Shown: positions 32,025 through 41,213, numbered from the stretch's first letter. The stretch is DNA of 64,000 nt from an uncultured Clostridia bacterium (GCA_937892115.1 CALAUI010000006.1:1-64000), one strand, 5' to 3'. A program made the numbers and translations. Notes: generated by a model not told the origin, from the sequence alone.

Positions 32025-33635
32025 ATGAAATTTGTTGTTTTGTCGGATATTCATTATGTTGCAAAATCAATGATTATTGATGACAATAATGCCGTGATTG
32101 ATAACGCGGTCAGCAGACAGGCGTTGCTTGATGCTTCATCTTATGATGATATTGATACCATTCTCATTACGGGCGACCTTACCGACAGCGGGGATAAAGA
32201 AAGTCATCTTGAACTTATCGAGTTGCTTCGTTCCCTTAAAAATAATGGTAAAAAAATATATGTTACAACCGCTACCCACGATTTCAATCATCACAGAGCT
32301 TATACAAGAAAAAGAGGGGACACAAAGGCGCAATTTTCCGAATCACCCTGGAATATGCCCTTTTTTGATAAAGAGAAGGCAGACTATGCTTCATATCTGA
32401 AGGAAGGGTTTGAATATTCCTCTGTTGAGGAAATAACGCCCGCACTTGCCGAATGCTTTGCTCCCGAGGAGCTTTGGGAGCTTTACCGTGAATTTGGAAG
32501 AAATGATGCTTACTCAGTATGTGAAAGCGGATATTCATATTGCCTTGACCTTGATGAAGATACCAGATGCCTTATGCTGAACGATAATTTCCGCAATGAA
32601 GAAGCAATGAAGGATATCAGTGTGTCCTATTCACCGCTATGCCTTAAATGGATCGACAGAATGGTCAAAGAGGCAAAACGGGACGGTAAATTTATATTTG
32701 CCTGCACTCATCATCCTCTTGTACCTCCTTCACCCGCATACAGAATCGGAGCAAAAATCAGAGATATGCGTACTCCTTATACGGTACATATTCTTGCCGA
32801 TATGGGATTGAATCTTGTCTTTACCGGCCATACGCATTTTACGGACGTCGGATTTGCAAAATCCAATGAAGGCAACGTGCTTTGTGATATCAGCACCCCT
32901 TCGGTACGTTTTTATCCTCCGGCTTACAGAATAGTTGATCTTGACGGTAAAAATTCATCTGTTGATTATAAGATAACGGATGTTTCCGTACCGTCGGATA
33001 TTAAAATCGCCGAGGGCTCGATGAGAGAACACTACCGTAACAGAATGTATAACGAGTATCTTGGTAAGATGGCGGGTCTGAAAAGTCCGCTTGATAAAAT
33101 CGTAACCGAAATGAAAATTAGTAATTTTTATTTTCTAATTAAGGACGTCGCTAAGCTTAATGAATCGGAGTACGAAAGTATTAAGGATATGAAATTCTTT
33201 GACCTTGTGATATCGGCAGTATTCAATATGTTGGCAGGTGACGGCGGCTATACCCCCGATTCACCCGAATATAAAGTGCTTATGGGACTTGCGGCAGTAG
33301 TTGACAGTATTATTGACGCCCAACCGTTTGTTAACCTGAAGTCAAAGCTCCTCAAGGGTTATTCCGCGCGTCAGGTTATTGAGCCGCTTTGTTTCAATAA
33401 TCTTGTTCCCGATAACGAGGCAAAGCTTGATTTCTCGCGTATTCCCGATGAAAAATATAATCTTTCTCCCGTTACATCCTATGCCGGTGATATTATAATG
33501 GCGATTCTTTGTATACTGGCTGTTCCCGTTTCGCGGCTTCTTCCTTATGCTGCCGTAATCGGATTGCCGGCGATGACGATTGTAAAAAGAATAAAACTGA
33601 AAAAGAATCCTTCGGGACCTGAATACATCTATTAA
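32025..33635 (+). CDS. Calcineurin-like metallophosphoesterase with C-terminal membrane segment
   Basis: 536 residues. Metal motifs: Asp-Ile-His (8-10), Gly-Asp-Leu-Thr-Asp (~46-50), His-His-Pro-Leu and Gly-His-Thr-His. The usual Gly-Asn-His-Asp block reads Ala-Thr-His-Asp, losing the metal-bridging Asn. A hydrophobic pair near residues 495-525 (Ile-Met-Ala-Ile-Leu-Cys-Ile-Leu) suggests membrane anchoring. Located inside the glycosidase run with an AGGAG-type site. Substrate unknown. Confidence 0.82.
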   Translation: MKFVVLSDIHYVAKSMIIDDNNAVIDNAVSRQALLDASSYDDIDTILITGDLTDSGDKESHLELIELLRSLKNNGKKIYVTTATHDFNHHRAYTRKRGDTKAQFSESPWNMPFFDKEKADYASYLKEGFEYSSVEEITPALAECFAPEELWELYREFGRNDAYSVCESGYSYCLDLDEDTRCLMLNDNFRNEEAMKDISVSYSPLCLKWIDRMVKEAKRDGKFIFACTHHPLVPPSPAYRIGAKIRDMRTPYTVHILADMGLNLVFTGHTHFTDVGFAKSNEGNVLCDISTPSVRFYPPAYRIVDLDGKNSSVDYKITDVSVPSDIKIAEGSMREHYRNRMYNEYLGKMAGLKSPLDKIVTEMKISNFYFLIKDVAKLNESEYESIKDMKFFDLVISAVFNMLAGDGGYTPDSPEYKVLMGLAAVVDSIIDAQPFVNLKSKLLKGYSARQVIEPLCFNNLVPDNEAKLDFSRIPDEKYNLSPVTSYAGDIIMAILCILAVPVSRLLPYAAVIGLPAMTIVKRIKLKKNPSGPEYIY

Positions 33636-33654
33636 TTTTGCCGGGGTTGATTTT

Positions 33655-35532
33655 ATGTATAAATTGAGTGTGCCTCTTGTACTGGATACTCTTGACCGAT
33701 ACGGAAAAGAAAAATATGCAGATATTCTCAGAAAGATGGGTGTCGAAAGAGTTTTTCTTTGCCCGTCAAGCGATAAGAAATTCTGGGACAATTATGATTT
33801 TGAAATATCCAGACTGAAAAAATATGTCGCTTATATGAAATCCAACGGCTTTGAAACGGGAGTCTGGGTATGGGCATTCCAATGCAGGAACGGAGATTTT
33901 ACCTATATGAAATCTCCTCAGGGTAAAGATTCGGTTTCCTCGGTTTGCCCCACGGATAAAAATTACCGTGATATGATGGGCTCATTTGTTGAGGATGCTG
34001 CAAAAACCGGTATTGATATTTTTATGTTTGACGATGATTTCAGATATACCTTTATTGATAACGGTATTTCGTGTCTTTGTGACAATCATCTGAAATTGAT
34101 AAGCGATATACTCGGCGAGGAAGTTACCGTTGAGTCGATGGAAAAGCATCTGCTTCATGGCAAGGGCAATAAATACAGAGAAGCGTTTGTTAAGGCAAAC
34201 GGTTCAGCACTTGCGGCCTTTGCAAAAGAAATGAGAGAGCATCTTGATAAGGTCAATCCCGATGTAAGAATGGGCTTTTGCTCATGTATCAGTCAATGGG
34301 ATATTGACGGAATGCATCCCGATGAACTGGCAAAGCTTTTTGCCGGTAAAACAAAGCCGTTCTACCGTCTTATCGGTGCGCCCTACTGGGGCGCAATGAA
34401 GGCTTGGGGAAACCGGATTGCAGATGTAATTGAACTTGAAAGAATTGAAAGTGCCCGCAGATATTCACCCGAAATTGAAATCTTTTCGGAGGGAGATACC
34501 TATCCGAGACCGAGATTCAAAACACCCGCCTCATATCTTGAGGGCTTTGATACCGCACTCAGAGCAGCGGGATGTACAGACGGTATACTGAAATACGCTG
34601 TTGATTATTCCGCCGACCCGGATTATGAAAACGGCTATATATCAAGGCATATCAAAAATATGCCTGTTTATAGTAAAATCACGGAAATGTTTTCCGACAA
34701 AAAGAACATCGGTATCAGAGTGTACGATAAAGCCGATAAATTTGCTCAGATACCCGTTACCGCAAGATATGAAGGCAGTAACGAAATACAGAATATCGCG
34801 TTCAACGTCGGGCAGAGACTTATAACGGGATGTTCGCTCCCTTCCTGCTATGACGGAGAGGGCTTCGGAGCGGTTGCTTTCGGTGAACATATCAAATCGG
34901 TGCCGGATGAATGCCTTTCAAAGGGTTTGATAATTGATCTTGCCGCAGCTGAAATACTTACGGAAAAGGGCATTGATTGCGGAATCAGATCCGTTAATAA
35001 TACTCTTCGTTCTGACCGCGAGATATTTGAAAAAGGAAACCGCCATATTGACATTTTCGGCGGAGTTGAATGTGAAAAAGTTGTCGTTGACGAAGCAGCT
35101 GAAATTGAAAGCTGTTTTGATACGGAGGAAGGCGTTATTCCCGCATCCTTCAGATACGAAAACTGCAAAGGACAGAGATTTCTCGTTTACTGTTATGACG
35201 CAAATGATAATGCGGACAGAGAGGAATTTTACAGACAGTATACAAGAGCAGAGCAGATTATTTCCGCAATACCTTGGCTTTGCGGCAGGGAACTGCCTGC
35301 CGTCATAACCGGTAATCCCGATTTTTACATTCAGTTAAAGGAAAATGAAAGCTCAATGGCAATGGGACTCTGGAATTTCTTTTCCGACGATATTCCGCAG
35401 CCGGAAATAATACTTACCTTTACTCCGAAATCTGTTAAAACGATAAATTGCAATGCTGTAATACACGAAAATAAAATTCTTCTTTCAAGAATCGAGCCCT
35501 ATGGCTTTGCATTTTTTGAAGTGAATAAATAA
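33655..35532 (+). CDS. Putative TIM-barrel glycoside hydrolase of unassigned family
   Basis: 625 residues. The N-terminal ~300 residues read as a barrel: Val-Trp-Val-Trp-Ala-Phe-Gln, Phe-Met-Phe-Asp-Asp-Asp-Phe, Met-Gly-Phe-Cys-Ser, Ile-Phe-Ser-Glu-Gly-Asp-Thr. Asp in the FDDD run and Glu in Ser-Glu-Gly-Asp are plausible catalytic residues. The C-terminal half has a beta-galactosidase-like trimerisation flavour (Gly-Leu-Ile-Ile-Asp-Leu-Ala-Ala). No signal peptide. Fifth in the glycan run, so probably a cytoplasmic glycosidase. Family not recognised. Confidence 0.7.
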   Translation: MYKLSVPLVLDTLDRYGKEKYADILRKMGVERVFLCPSSDKKFWDNYDFEISRLKKYVAYMKSNGFETGVWVWAFQCRNGDFTYMKSPQGKDSVSSVCPTDKNYRDMMGSFVEDAAKTGIDIFMFDDDFRYTFIDNGISCLCDNHLKLISDILGEEVTVESMEKHLLHGKGNKYREAFVKANGSALAAFAKEMREHLDKVNPDVRMGFCSCISQWDIDGMHPDELAKLFAGKTKPFYRLIGAPYWGAMKAWGNRIADVIELERIESARRYSPEIEIFSEGDTYPRPRFKTPASYLEGFDTALRAAGCTDGILKYAVDYSADPDYENGYISRHIKNMPVYSKITEMFSDKKNIGIRVYDKADKFAQIPVTARYEGSNEIQNIAFNVGQRLITGCSLPSCYDGEGFGAVAFGEHIKSVPDECLSKGLIIDLAAAEILTEKGIDCGIRSVNNTLRSDREIFEKGNRHIDIFGGVECEKVVVDEAAEIESCFDTEEGVIPASFRYENCKGQRFLVYCYDANDNADREEFYRQYTRAEQIISAIPWLCGRELPAVITGNPDFYIQLKENESSMAMGLWNFFSDDIPQPEIILTFTPKSVKTINCNAVIHENKILLSRIEPYGFAFFEVNK

Positions 35533-35544
35533 GGAGACTTCTGT

Positions 35545-36180
35545 ATGACCGAACAGGAAAAAATAGACGCCGGTTTACTGTTTATGCCCGGTGACCCCGA
35601 ATTGAAGGCAATGAAGCTTAAGGCACATAATCTCAATATTGATTTTAATGTTCTTCATGAGGATTGTACCGAGGAGAGGAACGAAATATTGCATCAGCTT
35701 ATCGGCAGTATAGGTGAGGGAACTTTCCTTCAGGGCCCGATTACTTTTCACTACGGCTGTCATACGGTAATCGGCAAAAAGACCTTCATAAACTTTAATT
35801 TTACCGTTCAGGATGATGCCCGCGTAACAATAGGGGATAACTGTAATTTCGGCCCGAACGTTACTATTGTAACGCCGTGTCATCCCATGATTGCTCAGGA
35901 AAGAAACGCTCTTAAATGCACAGACGGAACGGAAAAACGCCTTTGCTATGCCAAACCGGTCAATATCGGAGACAACTGCTGGTTCGGAGCAAATGTAGTT
36001 GTATGTCCGGGAGTGAATATCGGAAATAATTGTGTTATCGGTGCGGGCAGCGTGGTTACAAGAGATGTTCCCGATAACTGCTTTGCCGCAGGAAATCCCT
36101 GCAGGGTAATCAGAGAAATCACCGGGGCGGATTCCGTTGACACTATGCCCGAAATCTGGGGAGATTACTATTTAAAGTAA
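35545..36180 (+). CDS. Maltose/galactoside O-acetyltransferase family protein
   Basis: 211 residues. It has an N-terminal Mac domain-like helix and then left-handed beta-helix hexapeptide repeats (Ile-Gly-Asp-Asn-Cys, Ile-Gly-Asn-Asn-Cys-Val-Ile-Gly-Ala-Gly-Ser). Catalytic His is likely in Thr-Pro-Cys-His-Pro. It transfers acetyl from acetyl-CoA to sugars. Last gene of the glycan run, 12 bp after the TIM-barrel gene. Confidence 0.9.
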   Translation: MTEQEKIDAGLLFMPGDPELKAMKLKAHNLNIDFNVLHEDCTEERNEILHQLIGSIGEGTFLQGPITFHYGCHTVIGKKTFINFNFTVQDDARVTIGDNCNFGPNVTIVTPCHPMIAQERNALKCTDGTEKRLCYAKPVNIGDNCWFGANVVVCPGVNIGNNCVIGAGSVVTRDVPDNCFAAGNPCRVIREITGADSVDTMPEIWGDYYLK

Positions 36181-36195
36181 ATCGTAAATAAAATT

Positions 36196-36238
36196 CGGCG
36201 TCCCGATTGCTTAAAGATTTCGGGGCGCTTCATTTATT
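36196..36238 (+). terminator. Terminator after the glycan operon
   Basis: GCGTCCCGA and TCGGGGCGC form a GC-rich stem with one G-T pair, followed by TTCATTTATTTG. The T-run is imperfect. Confidence 0.55.
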
Positions 36239-36360
36239 TGTTGATTAAAATCAGTTACGGCTTTTGGTGTTTTATGTTCTGATTGACGTGATTATCACTT
36301 GATAATTTCTTTGCTTTGATATATAATCATCGGGTGATTATCAGATAAGAAGGTTTTGAA

Positions 36361-37191
36361 TTGAACGTTATAGACTGTCACTGTCATGTATATCCCGATA
36401 AGATTGCTGCGAAGGCAACACAGGGTATACTTGACTTTTATGATTTTACCGAAAATACAGACTGTGAAGCACATGTCGGTACCGTCAGCGATATGCTTGC
36501 GGTTGAAAATTCTCAGGGCGTTGACAGACAGATTATTTTTTCTGTTGCAACAAAGCCGGAGCAGGTTTCTTCAATCAACAGATTTATCGCGGATACCGTT
36601 GAAAGTCACCCCGGCAAGCTGACGGGACTCGGTACGCTTCATCCCGATTCCGCCGATATGGAAAAGGATGTCAATGAAATTATCGGGCTTGGTCTGAAGG
36701 GAGTAAAAATACATCCCGATGTGCAGCAATTTCGCGTTGATGACGAAAAATGCATGAAAATGTATGAGCTTTGTGAGGGAAAAATTCCAATCTTAATGCA
36801 TACGGGTGATTACAGATACGGTTATTCCAATCCCGATAACGTTATTCCCGTCCTTGAAAGATTTCCCGACCTTACCGTTATAGGCGCACATTTCGGTGGG
36901 TGGAGTATATGGAGCGAAGCAACAAAAAGATTATGCAAGTATAAGAACTTTTATGTTGATACAAGTTCTTCTTTTCATTGGATTTCAAATGAAACGGCTA
37001 AAGAATTGATAGATGCCTACGGTGCAGAACGCGTTTTGTTCGGAACGGATTATCCGATATCCTGTCCCGAAAGAGAATTTGAAACGCTGATGAATCTCGG
37101 AATCAGAGAAGATGAACTTGATTTGATTCTGCATAAAAATGCCGAAAAAATATTCGGCATTTCGGACATTTTTTCAATTCTGAATAATTGA
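36361..37191 (+). CDS. Amidohydrolase family (TatD/ACMSD-like) metal hydrolase
   Basis: 276 residues. The N-terminal His-Cys-His metal pair, Gly-Val-Lys-Ile-His-Pro, Leu-Met-His-Thr-Gly, Gly-Ala-His-Phe-Gly-Gly and Phe-Gly-Thr-Asp-Tyr-Pro are the conserved motifs of the amidohydrolase_2 group. TTG start with AGAAGG upstream. Substrate unknown. It stands alone between a terminator and the next promoter. Confidence 0.88.
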   Translation: MNVIDCHCHVYPDKIAAKATQGILDFYDFTENTDCEAHVGTVSDMLAVENSQGVDRQIIFSVATKPEQVSSINRFIADTVESHPGKLTGLGTLHPDSADMEKDVNEIIGLGLKGVKIHPDVQQFRVDDEKCMKMYELCEGKIPILMHTGDYRYGYSNPDNVIPVLERFPDLTVIGAHFGGWSIWSEATKRLCKYKNFYVDTSSSFHWISNETAKELIDAYGAERVLFGTDYPISCPEREFETLMNLGIREDELDLILHKNAEKIFGISDIFSILNN

Positions 37192-37216
37192 CATTGAAAG
37201 CATTTTGCTTTAGAAT
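37188..37216 (+). promoter_or_regulatory. Promoter of the first paralogous small protein
   Basis: -35 TTGACA (37188-37193), 17-bp spacer, -10 TAGAAT (37211-37216), overlapping the stop of the amidohydrolase gene. Confidence 0.75.
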
Positions 37217-37240
37217 GCTCTACGGAGAGGAGGCGAAACC

Positions 37241-37756
37241 ATGAAAAAAGAATATACGTTTGAAAAAATCAATATGAGTCTTGATGAGTTCAGTGCACTT
37301 ATCAGGGAAAACAGAGATGACGTTTATTTTGTCGCGGCAATGACCGTAATTGCTTACTGTAACTATAAGTACGACAGAAATCTTTGCTTTGATATGATAA
37401 ACGAATTAAAAAATCCCAAAGATCCTATTTCGGTTTATGAAAAGCAGTTTGCCAGAGACAGACTTGAGGGTAAGGAGTATAAACCGTTTTCTTTCTTACA
37501 CGGTGCAATTCCCGAAAACGGATATAAACCCACTACCCCGTATATAATTTCCGTGCACTATAATAACAGCTCGTTTGAGGATGAGGGTTGGGGAAAAATG
37601 CTCATGCATTCATACGGTGCCGATTCATATCGTGAAATCAAATTAAGACAAAAAAGAAGTACCGGAGAATGGTTTCTTGTTGAGCAGTTGATTCTTGCTG
37701 ATATCAGAGAGCCGGCCATCGGAACGGTTGATAATTCCGCTGATATCTGGGGATAA
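37241..37756 (+). CDS. DUF6935-like protein, copy 1
   Basis: 171 residues, start after GGAGGCG. Conserved features include Ser-Leu-Asp-Glu-Phe near the N-terminus, Ala-Met-Thr-Val-Ile-Ala-Tyr-Cys, Asp-Arg-Leu-Glu-Gly-Lys-Glu-Tyr and Ser-Thr-Gly-Glu-Trp-Phe-Leu-Val-Glu-Gln. It is paralogous to the next gene along its whole length. Resembles DUF6935 proteins common in gut Clostridia. No catalytic motif or membrane segment. Function unknown. Confidence 0.8.
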   Translation: MKKEYTFEKINMSLDEFSALIRENRDDVYFVAAMTVIAYCNYKYDRNLCFDMINELKNPKDPISVYEKQFARDRLEGKEYKPFSFLHGAIPENGYKPTTPYIISVHYNNSSFEDEGWGKMLMHSYGADSYREIKLRQKRSTGEWFLVEQLILADIREPAIGTVDNSADIWG

Positions 37757-37840
37757 TGTAAGAGAAAATACCGCTTAATTCCGAAGCGGAATAATGGCGT
37801 AAAATGATTATATTTTTCATGCCGTTTTACTTGATAAATC

Positions 37841-37869
37841 TTGACAACAGATTTGTCAAAGAATATAAT
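37841..37869 (+). promoter_or_regulatory. Consensus promoter with palindrome over the -35 box
   Basis: -35 TTGACA (37841-37846), 17-bp spacer, -10 TATAAT (37864-37869), a full consensus match. TTGACAA (37841-37847) and TTGTCAA (37853-37859) form a perfect inverted repeat with a 5-bp centre, a possible operator. Confidence 0.85.
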
Positions 37870-37927
37870 GTAAAATGTAGGAAGTTGTGATAAAAATTTC
37901 AGCATTTTAATTCAAAGGTGGATTTTT

Positions 37928-38443
37928 ATGGGTAAAGTTTGTACTTATGAAGATATATATATGTCTCTTGATTCTTTCAAATCTCTTGTTAATGCGCACA
38001 GGCAGGATGCCTATTATTTAGCAGGTCTCACCGCTGTTGCTCTCTGCAACTTCAAGGTGGATACCGACAGATGCATTGCTATGCTCAATGCTCTCAGAAA
38101 TCCTGCTGAGCCCATGACTGACAGAGATAAGAACACTCTTATTGAGAGACTTACTGGAAAGGAATATATTCCTTTCTCATATTTCGCGGGAGCTATTCAG
38201 TTCAATAATTTCACTCCCAGAGAGCCCTATTCGATACTTGTTAAGGATAATCAGTATTCTTTCTATAACGAGGGATGGGCAGAGCTTTGGCTTCACTCGA
38301 CCGGTTCTCCCATTGACAGGCAGGTAAGACTCAGAATGAGACCCAGTACAGGTGCCTGGTATCTTACGGAGCAGATGCTCGTTCAGGATATTACCATTGT
38401 TGAGGAAGAAAAAGAAGAAGAAACGGAAGATCCCTGGGGCTGA
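37928..38443 (+). CDS. DUF6935-like protein, copy 2
   Basis: 171 residues, paralogue of the preceding gene, sharing Met-Ser-Leu-Asp, Leu-Thr-Gly-Lys-Glu-Tyr, Asn-Glu-Gly-Trp and Ser-Thr-Gly-Ala-Trp-Tyr-Leu-Thr-Glu-Gln. The C-terminus is an acidic Glu-rich tail ending Asp-Pro-Trp-Gly, while copy 1 ends Asp-Ile-Trp-Gly. It has its own consensus promoter and GGTGG ribosome site, so it is probably highly expressed. Function unknown. Confidence 0.8.
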   Translation: MGKVCTYEDIYMSLDSFKSLVNAHRQDAYYLAGLTAVALCNFKVDTDRCIAMLNALRNPAEPMTDRDKNTLIERLTGKEYIPFSYFAGAIQFNNFTPREPYSILVKDNQYSFYNEGWAELWLHSTGSPIDRQVRLRMRPSTGAWYLTEQMLVQDITIVEEEKEEETEDPWG

Positions 38444-38464
38444 TTCCTTTCAGAGTACAAATTC

Positions 38465-38498
38465 AAAATCGGTGTGGTTTTGCCACACCGATTTTTTA
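38465..38498. terminator. Bidirectional terminator
   Basis: AAATCGGTGTGG and CCACACCGATTT form a 12-bp stem with A-rich and T-rich flanks, serving the convergent DUF6935-like and YfcE genes. Confidence 0.88.
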
Positions 38499-38963
38499 TC
38501 TTTTCAGCAGATCCATTTTCGTCAGAACGATTCCGTCCTTCTGAATGTCCGCAATACCGTATTCATAGTTGTTGAGCGAGCCGGGATTCATGATATACAC
38601 GCCGTCAATATAGTCTGTATATTGCTCGTGAGTATGACCGTAAAGCAATAATTTAACGTTTTTTTCAATCGCATCCTCAAGCAGCATATCAATGCCGAAT
38701 TTTACTGCCTTCGTGTGACCGTGAGTGAGCATTACAAGGTTTTCTTCAACTCTGTCAAGCTCAACCGCATTAAGATCAGATCCGAGGTCACAGTTTCCCT
38801 TTACCATAATGACTTCGCGTGAGCCGAGCTCCTCTTTCACATATTCAAAATCTCTTTCGCCGTCACCGAGAAAATAGATTTTGTTTATGTCCTCATGGTT
38901 AAGCAATACCTGTCTCAGATTGTATACACTTCCGTGTGAATCCGATAATATCAAAGCCCTCAT
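38496..38963 (-). CDS. yfcE: YfcE/MJ0936-type phosphodiesterase
   Basis: 155 residues. Compact metallophosphoesterase with Asp-Ser-His-Gly (8-11), Gly-Asp-Gly-Glu-Arg-Asp, Gly-Asn-Cys-Asp, Thr-His-Gly-His and Gly-His-Thr-His. All metal ligands are present. It overlaps the TVP38 gene by four bases, so the two are coupled. Family members hydrolyse simple phosphodiesters. The physiological substrate is unknown. Confidence 0.93.
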   Translation of the reverse strand: MRALILSDSHGSVYNLRQVLLNHEDINKIYFLGDGERDFEYVKEELGSREVIMVKGNCDLGSDLNAVELDRVEENLVMLTHGHTKAVKFGIDMLLEDAIEKNVKLLLYGHTHEQYTDYIDGVYIMNPGSLNNYEYGIADIQKDGIVLTKMDLLKR

Positions 38964-39643
38964 TCTCTTTCCTCCGTCTTTGATTTTTTAACTGAATTTA
39001 CAATAAATTTCATCAGCACGAATATCATAATCGCTCCTGCTGCCGTAAGGGCAGCGGGGATAATATATTTCATCGGAATCAGGTCATAGACCTTATCACC
39101 GAGTATTGTGAAAAGGATTACTCTCGGCATTATTCCGATGAAAGAAAACAGCATATATTCCGCATAAGGTACTTTCATCGCTCCGAAAAACAGAGAACAG
39201 AAATCTATCGGTAATCCGAAAAATCTGATTACGAATATTCCCGGTCTTTTATATTTTTCGTACAGATTGATTATTTTTGCGCCGTTTTTGATTTTACCGA
39301 TTTTTGTCATTACGGCATCTCCGCCGAGAAACCTTCCCAGCAGGTAAGTCACCGTAATTTCAATAATAATACCTGCACCGTTCAATATCAGCGCTGTTGA
39401 TGTCTTCAGGACCATACCTACGGCTATATATACAACGGACGCGGGAATTACCATGGTAAGTCCTTTTACGCAATATACTCCGAGCAGGGTGGCATAAGTG
39501 ACGGGTAACGAGGAAGACGAGTCCGCCAGCTTCCTAATATCAAGATTTTTGAGATAGTCGTAATTAACCGTTATCAGCACTATTAACGCAGTGCATACAG
39601 TAAGCTTGATTATGAGCGACAGTAAGTTTTTCTTCTTTTCCAC
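38960..39643 (-). CDS. TVP38/TMEM64 (DedA-like) membrane protein
   Basis: About 227 residues with five or six membrane segments and the family signature Gly-Arg-Phe-Leu-Gly-Gly plus Phe-Phe-Gly-Leu-Pro-Ile-Asp-Phe. GTG 39643 follows GGGAGGGG. A longer frame to 39676 has no ribosome site. Relatives include lipid scramblase-like DedA proteins. Role here unknown. Confidence 0.88.
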   Translation of the reverse strand: MEKKKNLLSLIIKLTVCTALIVLITVNYDYLKNLDIRKLADSSSSLPVTYATLLGVYCVKGLTMVIPASVVYIAVGMVLKTSTALILNGAGIIIEITVTYLLGRFLGGDAVMTKIGKIKNGAKIINLYEKYKRPGIFVIRFFGLPIDFCSLFFGAMKVPYAEYMLFSFIGIMPRVILFTILGDKVYDLIPMKYIIPAALTAAGAIMIFVLMKFIVNSVKKSKTEERE

Positions 39644-39717
39644 TTCTTCCCCTCCCGGATAAACGATATAATACAATATTGTTTACAAATAATCAATAAT
39701 TAAAGTAAAAATTTACC

Positions 39718-39746
39718 TTGCAACCTACATTCTACTGTGATATACT
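39718..39746 (+). promoter_or_regulatory. Promoter of the radical SAM gene
   Basis: -35 TTGCAA (39718-39723), 17-bp spacer, -10 TATACT (39741-39746), 36 bp before an AAGGAGG and ATG. Confidence 0.7.
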
Positions 39747-39781
39747 TGTCGGGTATGAATGCAATGTAAGGAGGATGCGAC

Positions 39782-41203
39782 ATGATTTCCGTAAAAGAAA
39801 AAATACAACGCGCTGTTGCCGGTGTCGTATTCGACAAAGCATACAGATATATCAAGGATGATCCTGCAGAAAATATCGTAAAGCTTATTGATCTCGGTCA
39901 GAAATTAATGAAGGATGAATTTCCCGAAAAATATTATGAAGCATTCCGTAACGGTGTGCGTGATCCCGAGAATGTCTGGAATCACTATGCAATGTCCATC
40001 ATCAATGAATGTGATGAAAAATATATAAAGAAAATGCTTCTTGCTTTAGGCATCGGAGCAGGTATTAACGGAACTAAAGCAGTCAGAAAAAACAGAGAAA
40101 AGTATCATTGCAATATTCCTTTCCTTATGCTTTTTGATCCTACCAGCGCCTGCAATATGAAATGCAAGGGCTGTTGGTCCGCCGAGTACGGTCATAAGTC
40201 AAATCTGTCACTTGACGAAATGAGAAGCATTGTAAATCAAGGTACAAAGCTCGGTACACATGTTTACATGCTTACGGGTGGCGAGCCCCTTGTCAGAAAA
40301 AATGATGTTCTTACTCTTTGCAAAGAAAATCCCAACTGTATTTTCCTTGCTTATACAAACGCCACGCTTGTTGACGAGAATCTGTGCAGACAGATGAAGG
40401 AACTCGGTAATCTTACCCTTGCTGTCAGTATTGAGGGATCAGAGGAAAGCAACGATTACAGAAGAGGCGCGGGTGCTTATAAAACTTCCCTTGCCGCTTT
40501 GGATTTGCTTAAGAAGCACGGACTTGTTTACGGTATTTCCGTTTGCTATACAAGCAAGAATATTCCTTATGTGACAAGCGATGAATTCCTTGACCTTATG
40601 GTTGATAAGGGTGTAAAATTCGCTTTCTATTTCAACTATATGCCTTTGGGACATAATGCAGATACGGAACTGATTCCCCGTCCCGATCAGAGAGTTCATA
40701 TGTACACGTGGCTTCGTCAGGTGCGTAATTCAAAAACCGGCAAACCTATGTTCTTTATGGATTTCCAGAATGATGCGGAATATGTCGGCGGCTGTATTGC
40801 TGGCGGCAGGAATTATTTCCATATCAATTCCGAAGGCGACATGGAACCATGTGTTTTTATACACTATTCCGACTCCAATATCAGAAACAAAACCTTGCTT
40901 GAAGGACTTCAGAGTCCTCTGTTTATGGCTTATTACCGCAATCAGCCGTTTAACGATAACCACCTCAGACCTTGTCCCATGCTTGAAAACCCCGACTGCC
41001 TGAGAAAGATTATCAGTGAAACAAAGGCGAAACCAACCGACCTTGTTTGTCAGGAAACGGCTGAGGAACTTTGCTCAAAGTGTGATAAGTTCGCTTCGGA
41101 ATGGGCTCCCATCGCCGATAAGCTTTGGAAGGAAACCGTTCATCCGAATCCCAAGACTCAGTTTTATCGTGATACTCCGGAAGGTAAATCTGAGAAGAAA
41201 TAA
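39782..41203 (+). CDS. Radical SAM protein with SPASM-like C-terminus
   Basis: 473 residues. The N-terminal ~115 residues are helical, then comes the [4Fe-4S]/SAM motif Cys-Asn-Met-Lys-Cys-Lys-Gly-Cys, with Thr-Gly-Gly-Glu-Pro and Ser-Ile-Glu-Gly. The C-terminal region has Cys at Gly-Gly-Cys-Ile-Ala-Gly, Glu-Pro-Cys-Val-Phe, Arg-Pro-Cys-Pro and Cys-Ser-Lys-Cys, consistent with an auxiliary cluster. Relatives act on peptides or lipids. The reaction cannot be told from sequence. Strong AAGGAGG site. Confidence 0.88.
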   Translation: MISVKEKIQRAVAGVVFDKAYRYIKDDPAENIVKLIDLGQKLMKDEFPEKYYEAFRNGVRDPENVWNHYAMSIINECDEKYIKKMLLALGIGAGINGTKAVRKNREKYHCNIPFLMLFDPTSACNMKCKGCWSAEYGHKSNLSLDEMRSIVNQGTKLGTHVYMLTGGEPLVRKNDVLTLCKENPNCIFLAYTNATLVDENLCRQMKELGNLTLAVSIEGSEESNDYRRGAGAYKTSLAALDLLKKHGLVYGISVCYTSKNIPYVTSDEFLDLMVDKGVKFAFYFNYMPLGHNADTELIPRPDQRVHMYTWLRQVRNSKTGKPMFFMDFQNDAEYVGGCIAGGRNYFHINSEGDMEPCVFIHYSDSNIRNKTLLEGLQSPLFMAYYRNQPFNDNHLRPCPMLENPDCLRKIISETKAKPTDLVCQETAEELCSKCDKFASEWAPIADKLWKETVHPNPKTQFYRDTPEGKSEKK

Positions 41204-41213
41204 CTGAATATTG

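Noticed and set aside
37241..38443. Recent gene duplication that could recombine
   Set aside because: The two proteins are clearly paralogous but well diverged, and no long identical DNA stretch is visible.
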